A stretch of 64,000 bases of DNA. Source: Micromonospora musae. GTDB taxonomy: Bacteria; Actinomycetota; Actinomycetes; Mycobacteriales; Micromonosporaceae. The position numbers were made by a program, and so were the translations under genes. The stretch covers positions 62,001 through 126,000 of the forward strand of contig NZ_RAZT01000014.1 in NCBI RefSeq assembly GCF_003626635.1, read 5' to 3'. Within the stretch, counting starts at the first letter, position 1. Each line of letters begins with the position of its first letter. Below are positions 25,367 to 34,213 of this stretch, piece by piece. Under the pieces are notes generated by a model, which was given only the letters and a program-made list of their open reading frames with translations, was not told the origin of the DNA and did not search any database.

Positions 25367-26046
25367 CCGCGCGAGTCGGCGTCGTCACCTTCCCCGGCTC
25401 GCTCGACGACGGGGACGCCGCCCGCGCCGTGCGGATCGCCGGCGCCGAGCCGGTCCGGCTCTGGCACGGCGATCCCGCTCTGCACGGGGTCGACGCGGTC
25501 GTCCTCCCGGGCGGCTTCTCCTACGGCGACTACCTGCGCTGCGGCGCGATCGCCCGGTTCGCCCCGGTGATGGAGTCGATCGTCGACGCGGCCCGCGGTG
25601 GCCTGCCGGTGCTCGGCATCTGCAACGGCTTCCAGATCCTCTGCGAGGCGCACCTGTTGCCGGGCGCCCTCACCCGCAACCAGCACCTGCACTTCCGCAA
25701 CCGGGATCAGGTCCTGCGGATCGAGACGGTCGGCACCGCCTGGACGAACGCGTTCCAGCCGGGCCAGGAGGTGCTGATCCCGGTCAAGAACGGCGAGGGC
25801 TGCTACGTCGCCGACGCCGCGACGCTGGACCAGCTCGAGGCCGAGGGTCGGGTGGTGGCGCGCTACCTCGGTGGCAACCCGAACGGCTCGCAGCGTGACA
25901 TCGCCGCGATCACCAACGAGGCCGGGAACGTGGTCGGCATCATGCCCCACCCGGAGCACGCCGTCGAGGAGCTCACCGGCCCCTCGTTGGACGGCCTCGG
26001 CTTCTTCACCTCCGCCCTCAAGCACCTGGTAGGGGCGCCGGCGTGA
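25363..26046 (+). CDS. purQ: FGAM synthase glutaminase subunit PurQ
   Basis: 227 residues, class I glutamine amidotransferase that supplies ammonia to PurL. It has the Cys nucleophile in VLGICNGFQIL near residue 87 and the His/Glu pair in GIMPHPEHAVEE near the C-terminus. The PurQ-specific N-terminus VGVVTFPGSLDDGDAARA is present. It overlaps purS by four bases; its stop overlaps a 25-codon micro-ORF that leads into purL. Confidence 0.96.
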   Translation: MTARVGVVTFPGSLDDGDAARAVRIAGAEPVRLWHGDPALHGVDAVVLPGGFSYGDYLRCGAIARFAPVMESIVDAARGGLPVLGICNGFQILCEAHLLPGALTRNQHLHFRNRDQVLRIETVGTAWTNAFQPGQEVLIPVKNGEGCYVADAATLDQLEAEGRVVARYLGGNPNGSQRDIAAITNEAGNVVGIMPHPEHAVEELTGPSLDGLGFFTSALKHLVGAPA

Positions 26047-26120
26047 CCGTCGGCGACAGGATCATCGGTCAGCTCAACCGCCCGGCGGGCGGCCACGAGC
26101 GCAGCGAGGAGAGGTCATGA
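26043..26120 (+). CDS. 25-residue linker micro-ORF between purQ and purL
   Basis: GTG 26043 overlaps the purQ stop by four bases (GTGA) and its own TGA (26118-26120) overlaps the purL ATG (ATGA). The peptide starts MTVGDRIIGQLNRP and ends GGHERSEERS. It may serve only to carry ribosomes from purQ to purL. Purine-rich GAGGAGAGG inside it is the purL ribosome site. Peptide function is unknown. Confidence 0.45.
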   Translation: MTVGDRIIGQLNRPAGGHERSEERS

Positions 26121-28816
26121 CCACCCATCCGGATCCGGTACGCGAGACACCGGAGGCCTTCCCGGCCGCTGCGCCTCAGGCGGCGGAGCCGGACGCGGCC
26201 ACCGCCGTGCCGCCGACCGCTCCGGCCCAGCCGGCCCCCGCCGCGTGGACCGACAGCGTGGACACCGTCCCGCGCGCCGCGGGCACCCCGGGCGAACTCC
26301 AGCCGTACCCCGAGCTCGGCCTCAAGGACGACGAGTACGACCGGATCCGACAGATCCTCAGCCGGCGGCCCACCCAGGCCGAGCTGGCCATGTACTCGAT
26401 CATGTGGAGCGAACACTGCTCCTACAAGTCCAGCAAGGTGCACCTGCGTCAGTTCGGCGAGAAGGCTCCGCCGAGCGAGCGGCTGCTCGCCGGCATCGGT
26501 GAGAACGCCGGCGTGGTGCAGGTCTCCGACGAGCTGGCCGTCACCTTCAAGGTCGAGTCGCACAACCACCCGAGCTTCGTCGAGCCGTATCAGGGCGCGG
26601 CCACGGGCGTCGGCGGTATCGTCCGCGACATCCTGGCCATGGGCGCCCGCCCGGTCGCGGTCATGGACCCGCTGCGCTTCGGCGCGGCCGATCACCCGGA
26701 CACCGCGCGGGTGCTCACCGGCGTGGTCGCCGGCGTCGGCGGCTACGGCAACTGCCTCGGCCTGCCGAACATCGGCGGCGAGCTGGTCTTCGACCCGTCC
26801 TACCAGGGCAACCCGCTGCTCAACGCGCTCTGCCTCGGCGTGCTGCCGGTCAACCGGCTGCAGAACAAGGCCGCCGCGGGCCCCGGCAACGTGGTGGTCC
26901 TGATGGGCGCCAAGACCGGCCGGGACGGCATCGGCGGCGTGTCGGTGCTGGCCAGCGCCACCTTCGACGAGGGCAGCGAGGAGCGTCGCCCGTCCGTCCA
27001 GGTCGGCGACCCGTTCATGGAGAAGCTGCTCATCGAGGCCTGCCTTGAGCTGTACGACGCCGAACTGGTCGTCGGTATCCAGGACCTGGGCGGCGCGGGT
27101 CTGACCTGCGCGCTCACCGAGACCGCCGCGGCGGCCGGCACCGGCATGCGGGTCTGGCTGGAGCGGGTTCCGCTGCGCGAGCCCTCGATGGAGCCGCACG
27201 AGATCCTGGCCAGCGAGTCGCAGGAGCGGATGCTGCTGGTCGTCGAGCCGGAGAAGCTCGACGCGGTGCTCAAGACCGCCGAGAAGTGGGGCGTCTGGGC
27301 GACCGCCATCGGCGAGGTCACCGCGCCGGCGCCGGACGGCCAGCCGGGCCGACTCGTCATCACCTGGCGCGACCAGCTGGTGGTCGATGTGCCGCCGGGC
27401 TCGCTGGTCGACGACGGTCCGGTCTACGCCCGCCCCATGCGGGAGCCGGCCGACCTGATCCTGCTCCAGGCCGACCGGGCCGAGACCCTGCCGCGCCCGA
27501 CCGACCCGGAGGCGCTGCGGGAGACCGTCCTGCGCATGATCGCCTCACCGAACCTGGCCGACAAGACCTGGGTCACCGAGCAGTACGACCGGTACGTGCT
27601 GGGCAACACCGTGCTCGCCCAGCCGGAGGACTCCGGCGTGATCCGCATCGACGAGCGCACCGGGCTCGGGGTGGCGCTCTCCGTGGACGGCAACGGCCGC
27701 TACGCCCGCCTCGACCCGTACCACGGCACCAAGCTCGCGCTGGCCGAGGCGTACCGGAACGTGGCAGTGGCCGGCGCGACGCCGATCGCGGTCACCAACT
27801 GCCTGAACTTCGGGTCCCCCGAGGACCCGGCGGTGATGTGGCAGTTCGCCGAGGCCGTCCGCGGCCTCGCGGACGGCTGCGCCGAGCTGGGCATCCCGGT
27901 GACCGGTGGCAACGTCAGCTTCTACAACCAGACCGGCGCCGCGGCCATCCACCCGACCCCCGTGGTCGGCGTGCTCGGTGTGCTGGAGAACGTGGCCGAC
28001 CGGGTGCCGATGGGCTTCGTGCCCCGGCCCGAGGGTGACCACGACCACCTCTACCTGCTCGGTGAGACGCACGTCGAGCTCTCCGGCTCGGAGTGGGCCT
28101 GGGTGACCCACGAGCACCTCGGCGGGATCCCGCCGCAGGTCGACCTCGCCCGGGAGAAGGCGCTGGCGGACCTGCTGGCGGCGGCGGCCCGGGTCGGTCA
28201 CCTCAGCTCGGCGCACGACCTCTCCGACGGTGGGCTCGCGCAGAGCCTGGTCGAGTCCACCCTGCGTCGCGGGGTCGGCGCCCGGATCGCGCTCCCGGAG
28301 CAGTTCACCGGCGGCTCGATGCCGTTCGTCTACCTGTTCAGCGAGTCCGCCGGGCGGGTGCTGGTCTCGGTGCCGCGCGGGCACGAGAAGGCGTTCACGG
28401 CGCTCTGCGCGGAGCACGGGGTGCCGGCCGAGCGGATCGGCGTCACCGACCCGACCGGCGGTGCCCTTGAGGTGCACGGCCAGTTCCGGATCGGGCTGGA
28501 CGAGCTGCGGAGCGCCCACACCGGCACCCTGCCGCGGCTCTTCGGCGGTGCGGCGGCGGTCGAGGTGCCGGCCCCCGCGACCGGGGTGGCCGGCGCCGTC
28601 GAGGCGGTGCCGCTGCCGGTCAGCGACCCGAACGCCGAGGTGGCGCCGATCGACCCGGAGAGCGTCGAGTCCGAACCGATCGCCTCGGCCGGCCCGGTCG
28701 CGCCGGTGGCGGACGTCTCCGCCGGATCGGCCGGGACGGAGACGCCGGGTGACGGTGCCGCGTCCGACACCGACTCCGGTGACACCGAGCAGCCGACGAC
28801 GCCTGACGAGCGCTGA
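26117..28816 (+). CDS. purL: FGAM synthase large subunit PurL, extended
   Basis: The ATP-dependent subunit of formylglycinamidine ribonucleotide synthase (small-PurL type). Core motifs include ELAMYSIMWSEHCSYKSSK, KVESHNHPSFVEPYQGAATGVGG, DLGGAGLTCALTE, NCLNFGSP and SSAHDLSDGGLAQSLVE. At 899 residues it is well above the usual ~740: about 65 extra Ala/Pro-rich residues at the N-terminus and about 90 acidic, low-complexity residues at the C-terminus. Both tails look disordered and are not needed for catalysis in known relatives. It is preceded by a micro-ORF coupling it to purQ. Confidence 0.95.
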   Translation: MTTHPDPVRETPEAFPAAAPQAAEPDAATAVPPTAPAQPAPAAWTDSVDTVPRAAGTPGELQPYPELGLKDDEYDRIRQILSRRPTQAELAMYSIMWSEHCSYKSSKVHLRQFGEKAPPSERLLAGIGENAGVVQVSDELAVTFKVESHNHPSFVEPYQGAATGVGGIVRDILAMGARPVAVMDPLRFGAADHPDTARVLTGVVAGVGGYGNCLGLPNIGGELVFDPSYQGNPLLNALCLGVLPVNRLQNKAAAGPGNVVVLMGAKTGRDGIGGVSVLASATFDEGSEERRPSVQVGDPFMEKLLIEACLELYDAELVVGIQDLGGAGLTCALTETAAAAGTGMRVWLERVPLREPSMEPHEILASESQERMLLVVEPEKLDAVLKTAEKWGVWATAIGEVTAPAPDGQPGRLVITWRDQLVVDVPPGSLVDDGPVYARPMREPADLILLQADRAETLPRPTDPEALRETVLRMIASPNLADKTWVTEQYDRYVLGNTVLAQPEDSGVIRIDERTGLGVALSVDGNGRYARLDPYHGTKLALAEAYRNVAVAGATPIAVTNCLNFGSPEDPAVMWQFAEAVRGLADGCAELGIPVTGGNVSFYNQTGAAAIHPTPVVGVLGVLENVADRVPMGFVPRPEGDHDHLYLLGETHVELSGSEWAWVTHEHLGGIPPQVDLAREKALADLLAAAARVGHLSSAHDLSDGGLAQSLVESTLRRGVGARIALPEQFTGGSMPFVYLFSESAGRVLVSVPRGHEKAFTALCAEHGVPAERIGVTDPTGGALEVHGQFRIGLDELRSAHTGTLPRLFGGAAAVEVPAPATGVAGAVEAVPLPVSDPNAEVAPIDPESVESEPIASAGPVAPVADVSAGSAGTETPGDGAASDTDSGDTEQPTTPDER

Positions 28817-28826
28817 GGCGCTGGCG

Positions 28827-29576
28827 TTGGCCGTCTACGCCCAACCCGGATCCGGCGCCCGGTTCGACTGGGGCCTGACCGGGGCGGCGGAGCTCGGCCG
28901 GGTCTGCGCCGCGCTGGTGGTGGTGGACGTCCTCTCGTTCACCACCGCCGTCGAGGTGGCGGTCAGCCGGGGGATGCGGGTGCACCCGTTCCCGTGGGGC
29001 GAGCAGGCCGCCGAGTACGGAAGCCGGATCGGCGCCACCGTCGCGGTGGGCCGCCGGCAGACCAGCTCGGAGCAGCCGTGGTCGCTCTCGCCGGCGTCGT
29101 TGAGCACGGCTCCGGTCGTCGCCGACCTGGTGCTGCCGTCGCCGAACGGCTCGGCGATCAGCGCCGCGGCGAGCGCCACCGGGCTGCCGGTGGTGGCGGC
29201 CTGTCTGCGTAACGCCCGCGCCGTCGGGCGATGGCTGCGCCGCCAGGGGTACGGCTCGACGGCCGCGCCGGTCGGCGTGATCGCGGCCGGCGAACGCTGG
29301 CCGGACGGCTCACTCCGCCCCGGCGTGGAGGACCAGCTCGGCGCGGCCAGTGTGCTGGACGCCCTCTCCGGCGTACCAGGTGGGCTCTCCGTCGAGGCGG
29401 CCATGGCGCTCGCCGCGTTGGCCAGCACTCCTGACGTTCCCGCCGCGGTCCGCGGCTGCGTCTCCGGCAAGGAACTCGCCGAGAGCGGCTTCGCCGGAGA
29501 CGTGGAGGTCGCGGTGCAGGTCGACGTCTCAGAGGTGGTGCCGGTGCTGCGCCAGGGGGTCTTCTCCGCCGCCTGA
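28827..29576 (+). CDS. 2-phosphosulfolactate phosphatase-like (ComB family)
   Basis: About 249 residues. VVVDVLSFTTAVEVAVSRG, LPSPNGSAIS, AACLRNARA and IAAGERWPDGSLRPGVEDQLGA match the ComB fold. ComB in methanogens dephosphorylates 2-phosphosulfolactate during coenzyme M synthesis; actinobacterial homologues next to purL have no proven role. The start is uncertain: TTG 28827 has GAGG eight bases upstream and follows the purL stop by ten bases; earlier GTGs would lie inside purL. Probably co-transcribed with purSQL. Confidence 0.72.
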   Translation: MAVYAQPGSGARFDWGLTGAAELGRVCAALVVVDVLSFTTAVEVAVSRGMRVHPFPWGEQAAEYGSRIGATVAVGRRQTSSEQPWSLSPASLSTAPVVADLVLPSPNGSAISAAASATGLPVVAACLRNARAVGRWLRRQGYGSTAAPVGVIAAGERWPDGSLRPGVEDQLGAASVLDALSGVPGGLSVEAAMALAALASTPDVPAAVRGCVSGKELAESGFAGDVEVAVQVDVSEVVPVLRQGVFSAA

Positions 29577-29845
29577 GCGGTCACCGCCGACCCGGCGCCG
29601 GCTCGTCCGCCGGCCGCCCGACGGCGTGCCGGCACGCGGCTTTCCGCAGCGGTCCGGGTGGCTCACCGCGCACTGGACCGGCCCACCTGTTCCGCCCCGC
29701 CGGGCGGGTTCCATCCGGTTCCGGCCGTCAGCTACGCAGAACGGGCCGCCCGGTTGCTCCGGACGACCCGTTCTCGTCGCTCTGCCGGGGCGGCTGTCAC
29801 ATCACCCCGGGTCGGCTCGACCGGCGAACCGGCGAGCCCGCCGGC

Positions 29846-31936
29846 TCAGTCGTCCAGCCAGTCCAGCCGGCGACCGCTGCGGTCCCCTTCGCGGCTCCGG
29901 CCACCCTGCTGCTGGTCGCCGTAGTAGCCACCCTGGTCGTAGCCACGATCGTCGTAGCCGCGCTGGGTCTGCGGCTCCTGCTCGTAGCCGCCGCGCTGGG
30001 TCGGGGGTTCCTGACCGTAGCCGCCGTGCGTCGTCGCCGGCTCCTGGCCGTACCCGCCCTGCTGGCCGTAACCGGGCTGGCCGTAGCCGCCCTGGTCGTA
30101 GCCGGGGTCGTCGTAGCCGCCGCGCTGGGTCGGCGGCTCCTGGCCGTAGCCGCCCTGCTGGCCGTACCCGCCAGCCGGCTGGTCGTACCCGCCGCCCTGC
30201 TGGTCGTAGCCGCCGCCCTGCTGGTCGTAGCCGCCGCGCTGGTCGTAGCCGGCGGTCGACTCCGCGCCCTGGCCGTACGGCGCAGCGTCCGGCTGGCCGT
30301 AGCCCTGCCCCTGACCCTGCTCGTAGACGCCCGTGGCGTACGGGTCGGCCGGCGCCGGGTACTGGGTGTTGTTGTCACCCGTGTAGCGGCCGGTCGGCTC
30401 GTCGTAGCGCTGCTCGCCGTACCCGGCGTTGCCGGAGGCGGGCGGATAGCCGGCGCCGCCGGCCGGGGCAGCGTAGTCACGGCTGCCGTAGCCCTCGCCG
30501 GACGAGGGGGCGTTGCCGTATCCGCCGTCGCCGTAACCCGCGTCGCCGGCACCGGCACCGTAGCCGCCGCCCGAGCCCGGGGCGTTGCCGTAGCCGGCGC
30601 CCGAGCCGGGGGTGCTGCCGTAACCACCGTCGGCACCGTAACCGCCGCCCGAGGCGGGGGCGTTGCCGTAGCCGCCCGCGCCGTAGCCGGCGGGCTCGTC
30701 GCCGTACCCGTTGCCGGACCAGCCCGGTCCGCCGTCGCCGTACGCCTGCGAGGGTGGCGCGCCGTACGGGTCCGGAGGTACGTCGTCGACGACCGGACGG
30801 TGCATCATCGTCGGCGCCTCGCTCAGCGCCGCGCCGCCGCCCGCGACCATCGTCGGGTCCGGGCCACCGCCGACCCGGTTGACCACCCGGGTCTGGTCGT
30901 CGGCACTGCGGAAGCCGCCGCCCCGGGCCGCCGGCACGGCACCCGCACCGGCGGGAGCGTCGTCGTCGGCGTCGTCCGGGTTCTCCTTGCGCTTCATCCA
31001 GAGCAGCACGATGGTGCCCACACCCGCGGCGACGAGCAGGCCGCCGAGCAGGATGATCACGTACTGCCCGAAGCCGCCGCCCGAGTCCTCGTTCGAGGCG
31101 TTGGCCGCCGCGCCCTCGGTCGCCTCGGGCGTCTCGTCGGTGGCCTCGTCGGTGGCCTCGTCGGTCGGCTCCTCGGTGGGCACGGCCGACTCGCTGGCCG
31201 ACGGGGTGGCGCTCGGCGTCACCTCCACCTTGACCGCCAGGTTGATCCGCTGGCCGCTGATCGACTGGTTGGGCCCGGCGTTGAAGCTGTTGACCTTCTG
31301 GACCCCGTCGAAGCTGGCGCCGACGTCGATCCGGCCCGGGGTGATCGGCTTGGAGCTGGTGCCGGTGAAGCGCCAGTTGCCGTCGCTGTCCGAGGTGGTC
31401 TCGTACCGGTGGCCGCCGCTGTCCTGAAGTGCGACGTATGCGCCCTTCACCGGCTTGCCGTTCGCCTGGATCACGACCTTGCCGGAGACCGACCGCACGG
31501 TCTGCACCTCGGGCGGCGCGGCCGCCTTCACGGTGACCCGAAGATTCTCCGAGTCGGAAGGGTTGCCATCGACCCGGATCGTCGCCTGCGTGCCGTTCGC
31601 CGCTGGCGCGTTGCCCGCCGCCGTCAAGGTGAGGGTGACCGTTGCGGGTCTCGGCCCGCCCAGCCCACCTTCGAATTCGATCGTGCCGCAGCCGCCGGTG
31701 CAGCTGACTCCCTGCGGGAGGCCGTTGACGCTGATCTGCGCGGACTCTTCGTTACCGTCCGGCGAGACCTCGACCCGCACGCTGCCGCTGCGGCCCGCGT
31801 CGATGGTGACCGAGTCACCCGCCGAGGTGATCTTCGCGGCTGAGGCTGGTGTGGCGGGGAGGGCGATTAGGGCGCCGGTAACCAGCGCTACGACCACACC
31901 GGCCCGCTGCTTCCAGGCACGTCGGTGTGTTGACAC
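29846..31936 (-). CDS. Single-pass membrane protein with Gly/Tyr/Gln-rich tail
   Basis: About 696 residues. Signal peptide (1-33), then an extracellular part with a CSCTGGCGT-like Cys pair near 79-83, a carboxypeptidase-regulatory-like beta-sandwich (SVSGKVVIQANGKPVKGAYVALQDSGG, about 148-240), and an acidic repeat of TDEATDEATDE. One membrane helix (YVIILLGGLLVAAGVGTIVLLWM, about 292-314) is followed by KRK, so the tail should be cytoplasmic. The tail of about 380 residues is low complexity with GGYGQ, GGYDQQ, PTQRGGY and GYGNAP units. GTG 31936 has GGAAGG upstream. No family name is clear. The repeat region is coding, not a CRISPR. Confidence 0.8.
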   Translation of the reverse strand: MSTHRRAWKQRAGVVVALVTGALIALPATPASAAKITSAGDSVTIDAGRSGSVRVEVSPDGNEESAQISVNGLPQGVSCTGGCGTIEFEGGLGGPRPATVTLTLTAAGNAPAANGTQATIRVDGNPSDSENLRVTVKAAAPPEVQTVRSVSGKVVIQANGKPVKGAYVALQDSGGHRYETTSDSDGNWRFTGTSSKPITPGRIDVGASFDGVQKVNSFNAGPNQSISGQRINLAVKVEVTPSATPSASESAVPTEEPTDEATDEATDETPEATEGAAANASNEDSGGGFGQYVIILLGGLLVAAGVGTIVLLWMKRKENPDDADDDAPAGAGAVPAARGGGFRSADDQTRVVNRVGGGPDPTMVAGGGAALSEAPTMMHRPVVDDVPPDPYGAPPSQAYGDGGPGWSGNGYGDEPAGYGAGGYGNAPASGGGYGADGGYGSTPGSGAGYGNAPGSGGGYGAGAGDAGYGDGGYGNAPSSGEGYGSRDYAAPAGGAGYPPASGNAGYGEQRYDEPTGRYTGDNNTQYPAPADPYATGVYEQGQGQGYGQPDAAPYGQGAESTAGYDQRGGYDQQGGGYDQQGGGYDQPAGGYGQQGGYGQEPPTQRGGYDDPGYDQGGYGQPGYGQQGGYGQEPATTHGGYGQEPPTQRGGYEQEPQTQRGYDDRGYDQGGYYGDQQQGGRSREGDRSGRRLDWLDD

Positions 31937-32095
31937 GTCCACCGCCTTCCGGACTGACTTCCCGCTCCGGCGGGTGCCGGGCCGGGGGATCATCACGGTT
32001 CGAATACGCCGTCGGCAACTATGCCTTGTCCGGCTGTCCCGGCGCGACCCAGGGCCAGCGTCAGACTTGATGGGCTGAGGTCGTATCGTCCCGTC

Positions 32096-32449
32096 GTGTC
32101 CTCTCCGCACATTAAGTCCGCCGCAGTGGCGGCGGCGTTGTCGGCCCTCGACCAGGGGCGCGTCGCCGAACGGCCGGTCCTCCGGGAGGCGGTCCGGACG
32201 CTGCTGACCGCCCTTGCGGAGCGTGCCCCCGGCCGATCGGTGGAGGTGCGCGTCCCACCATACGGCGCGATCCAGTGTCTGCCCGGTCCCCGACACACCC
32301 GCGGCACCCCGCCGAATGTGGTGGAGATGGACCCGCAGACCTGGCTGGCGGTCGCCACCGGCCGGCTCGACTGGGCGGAGGCGGTTACGGAGGGTCGCGT
32401 ACGGGTGAGCGGTATCCGAGCGGATCTCAGCCCCCATCTGCCGCTCTAG
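32096..32449 (+). CDS. Small sterol-carrier-family protein
   Basis: 117 residues: ALDQGRVAERPVLREAVRTLLTALAERAPGRSVEVRVPPYGAIQC, then NVVEMDPQTWLAVATGRLDWAEAVTEGRVRVSG. The second half is the core of an SCP2-like fold (DPxTWLxLxxGxxxW), which binds lipids. It lacks signal and membrane segments. GTG 32096 is chosen to fit the compact domain. It lies about 170 bases upstream of purF, a neighbourhood I recall as conserved in actinobacteria, and is divergent from the membrane-protein gene. Confidence 0.75.
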   Translation: MSSPHIKSAAVAAALSALDQGRVAERPVLREAVRTLLTALAERAPGRSVEVRVPPYGAIQCLPGPRHTRGTPPNVVEMDPQTWLAVATGRLDWAEAVTEGRVRVSGIRADLSPHLPL

Positions 32450-32616
32450 CTGCGCGGACGAGCGGGGCCGGTAACGGGTCGCACGCTTTTCGTGACTTTC
32501 TGTATTGACTGCTATTCGCGTACACTGTCAGGCGAAACCAGTGGTCGCGGCCGAGGGTGCGGATCCCACCCGTGATCCCGCCAGGCCCGACAGACCCCAG
32601 CAAGAGGGAGCGGCAG

Positions 32617-34158
32617 GTGCCCCGAGGCGACGGCCGGCTGAGCCACGACCTTGACCCCCAGCGACCGGGCCCCCAGGACGCGTGCGGCGTCTTCGGAGTC
32701 TGGGCTCCGGGGGAAGAAGTCGCCAATCTGACCTATTTCGGCCTCTACGCTCTTCAGCACCGTGGCCAGGAGGCGGCCGGCATCGCGGTCAGCGACGGCT
32801 CGGGCGTGGTGGTCTACAAGGACCTCGGCCTGGTCGCGCAGGTGTTCGACGAGCCGACGCTGGCCAGCCTGCGCGGGCACGTGGCGATCGGGCACGCCCG
32901 CTACTCGACGACCGGCGGCTCGACCTGGGAGAACGCCCAGCCGACCCTCCGCTCGACCACCTCCGGCACCACGATCGCGCTGGCGCACAACGGCAACCTG
33001 GTCAACACCGCGGAGCTCCAGCGGGAGGTGACCGAGCGGGGTGTCGCCACCGACGGTTCGACGAACGACACCTCCCTGGTGACCATGCTGCTGGCCAGCC
33101 GGCCGGATCTCTCCGTCGAGGCGGCCGCGCTGGAGGTGCTGCCGCAGCTGCGGGGCGCGTTCAGCTTCGTCTTCATGGACGAGTCGACGCTCTACGCGGC
33201 TCGCGACCCGCACGGCGTACGCCCGTTGGTGCTCGGCCGCCTCGAGCGTGGCTGGGTGGTGGCGAGCGAGACCGCCGCGCTCGACATCGTCGGCGCGAGC
33301 GTGGTCCGCGAGGTCGAGCCGGGTGAGTTGATCGCCATCGACGAGGACGGCCTGCGCTCGACCCGGTTCGCCGCGCCCGAGCCGAAGGGCTGCCTCTTCG
33401 AGTACGTCTACATCGCCCGCCCGGACGCCACCATCGCCGGCCGCAACGTGCACTCCGCCCGGGTGCAGATCGGCCGTCAGCTGGCCCGGGAGCACCCGGT
33501 CGACGCCGACCTGGTCATTCCCGTTCCGGAGTCCGGTACGCCGGCCGCGATCGGTTACGCGGAGGAGTCCGGGATCACCTACGGCCAGGGCCTGATGAAG
33601 AACCCGTACGTCGGGCGGACCTTCATCCAGCCGTCGCAGACCCTGCGGCAGCTCGGCATCCGGCTCAAGCTGAACCCGCTGCGGGAGAACGTCCGGGGCA
33701 AGCGGATCGTGGTCGTCGACGACTCGATCGTGCGGGGCAACACGCAGCGGGCCATCGTGCGGATGCTGCGCGAGGCGGGCGCCCTCGAGGTGCACGTGCG
33801 AATCTCGTCGCCGCCGGTCCGCTGGCCCTGCTTCTACGGCATCGACTTCGCCACCCGCGCCGAGTTGCTGGCCAACGGGCTGGACAACGATGGCATCCGG
33901 CGTTCGATCGGCGCCGACACGCTGGGGTATGTCTCGCTGTCCGGTCTGATCGCCGCGACCGAGCAGCCGAAGACCCGGCTCTGCCGGGCGTGCTTCGATG
34001 GGGAGTACCCCATCGAGCTGCCGGCGGGCAACCTGATCGGCAAGCACGTGCTCGAAGGGGTGGGTCGTCGGGTCGCCGCCAGCGCCCCGGACGCCCCGGA
34101 GCACACCACCTCTCCGCTCGTCGCCACTCCGAGCGGCGCTTCCGTCCAACGCCCGTAG
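32617..34158 (+). CDS. purF: Amidophosphoribosyltransferase
   Basis: PurF transfers glutamine nitrogen to PRPP, the committed step of purine synthesis. 513 residues starting with a propeptide that is cut before the nucleophilic Cys of CGVFGVWAPG near residue 27. PRPP loop: RIVVVDDSIVRGNT. Four Cys positions of the Bacillus-type 4Fe-4S enzyme are present (GCLFEYVY, RWPCFYG, LCRACFDGEYP), so it should be an iron-sulfur, self-processed PurF. GTG 32617 has AGAGGGAG upstream. The purM start follows by 55 bases; the two form an operon. Confidence 0.96.
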   Translation: MPRGDGRLSHDLDPQRPGPQDACGVFGVWAPGEEVANLTYFGLYALQHRGQEAAGIAVSDGSGVVVYKDLGLVAQVFDEPTLASLRGHVAIGHARYSTTGGSTWENAQPTLRSTTSGTTIALAHNGNLVNTAELQREVTERGVATDGSTNDTSLVTMLLASRPDLSVEAAALEVLPQLRGAFSFVFMDESTLYAARDPHGVRPLVLGRLERGWVVASETAALDIVGASVVREVEPGELIAIDEDGLRSTRFAAPEPKGCLFEYVYIARPDATIAGRNVHSARVQIGRQLAREHPVDADLVIPVPESGTPAAIGYAEESGITYGQGLMKNPYVGRTFIQPSQTLRQLGIRLKLNPLRENVRGKRIVVVDDSIVRGNTQRAIVRMLREAGALEVHVRISSPPVRWPCFYGIDFATRAELLANGLDNDGIRRSIGADTLGYVSLSGLIAATEQPKTRLCRACFDGEYPIELPAGNLIGKHVLEGVGRRVAASAPDAPEHTTSPLVATPSGASVQRP

Positions 34159-34213
34159 CACCACGGGGCGTCGCCGCCGCAACGGCGGCGCCAGAAACAC
34201 AAAGGGGAGAACC

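Noticed and set aside
29900..30700. Possible CRISPR or DNA tandem array
   Set aside because: The periodicity follows codons of GGYGQ/GGYDQQ repeats in one open frame; there are no constant repeats with unique spacers.
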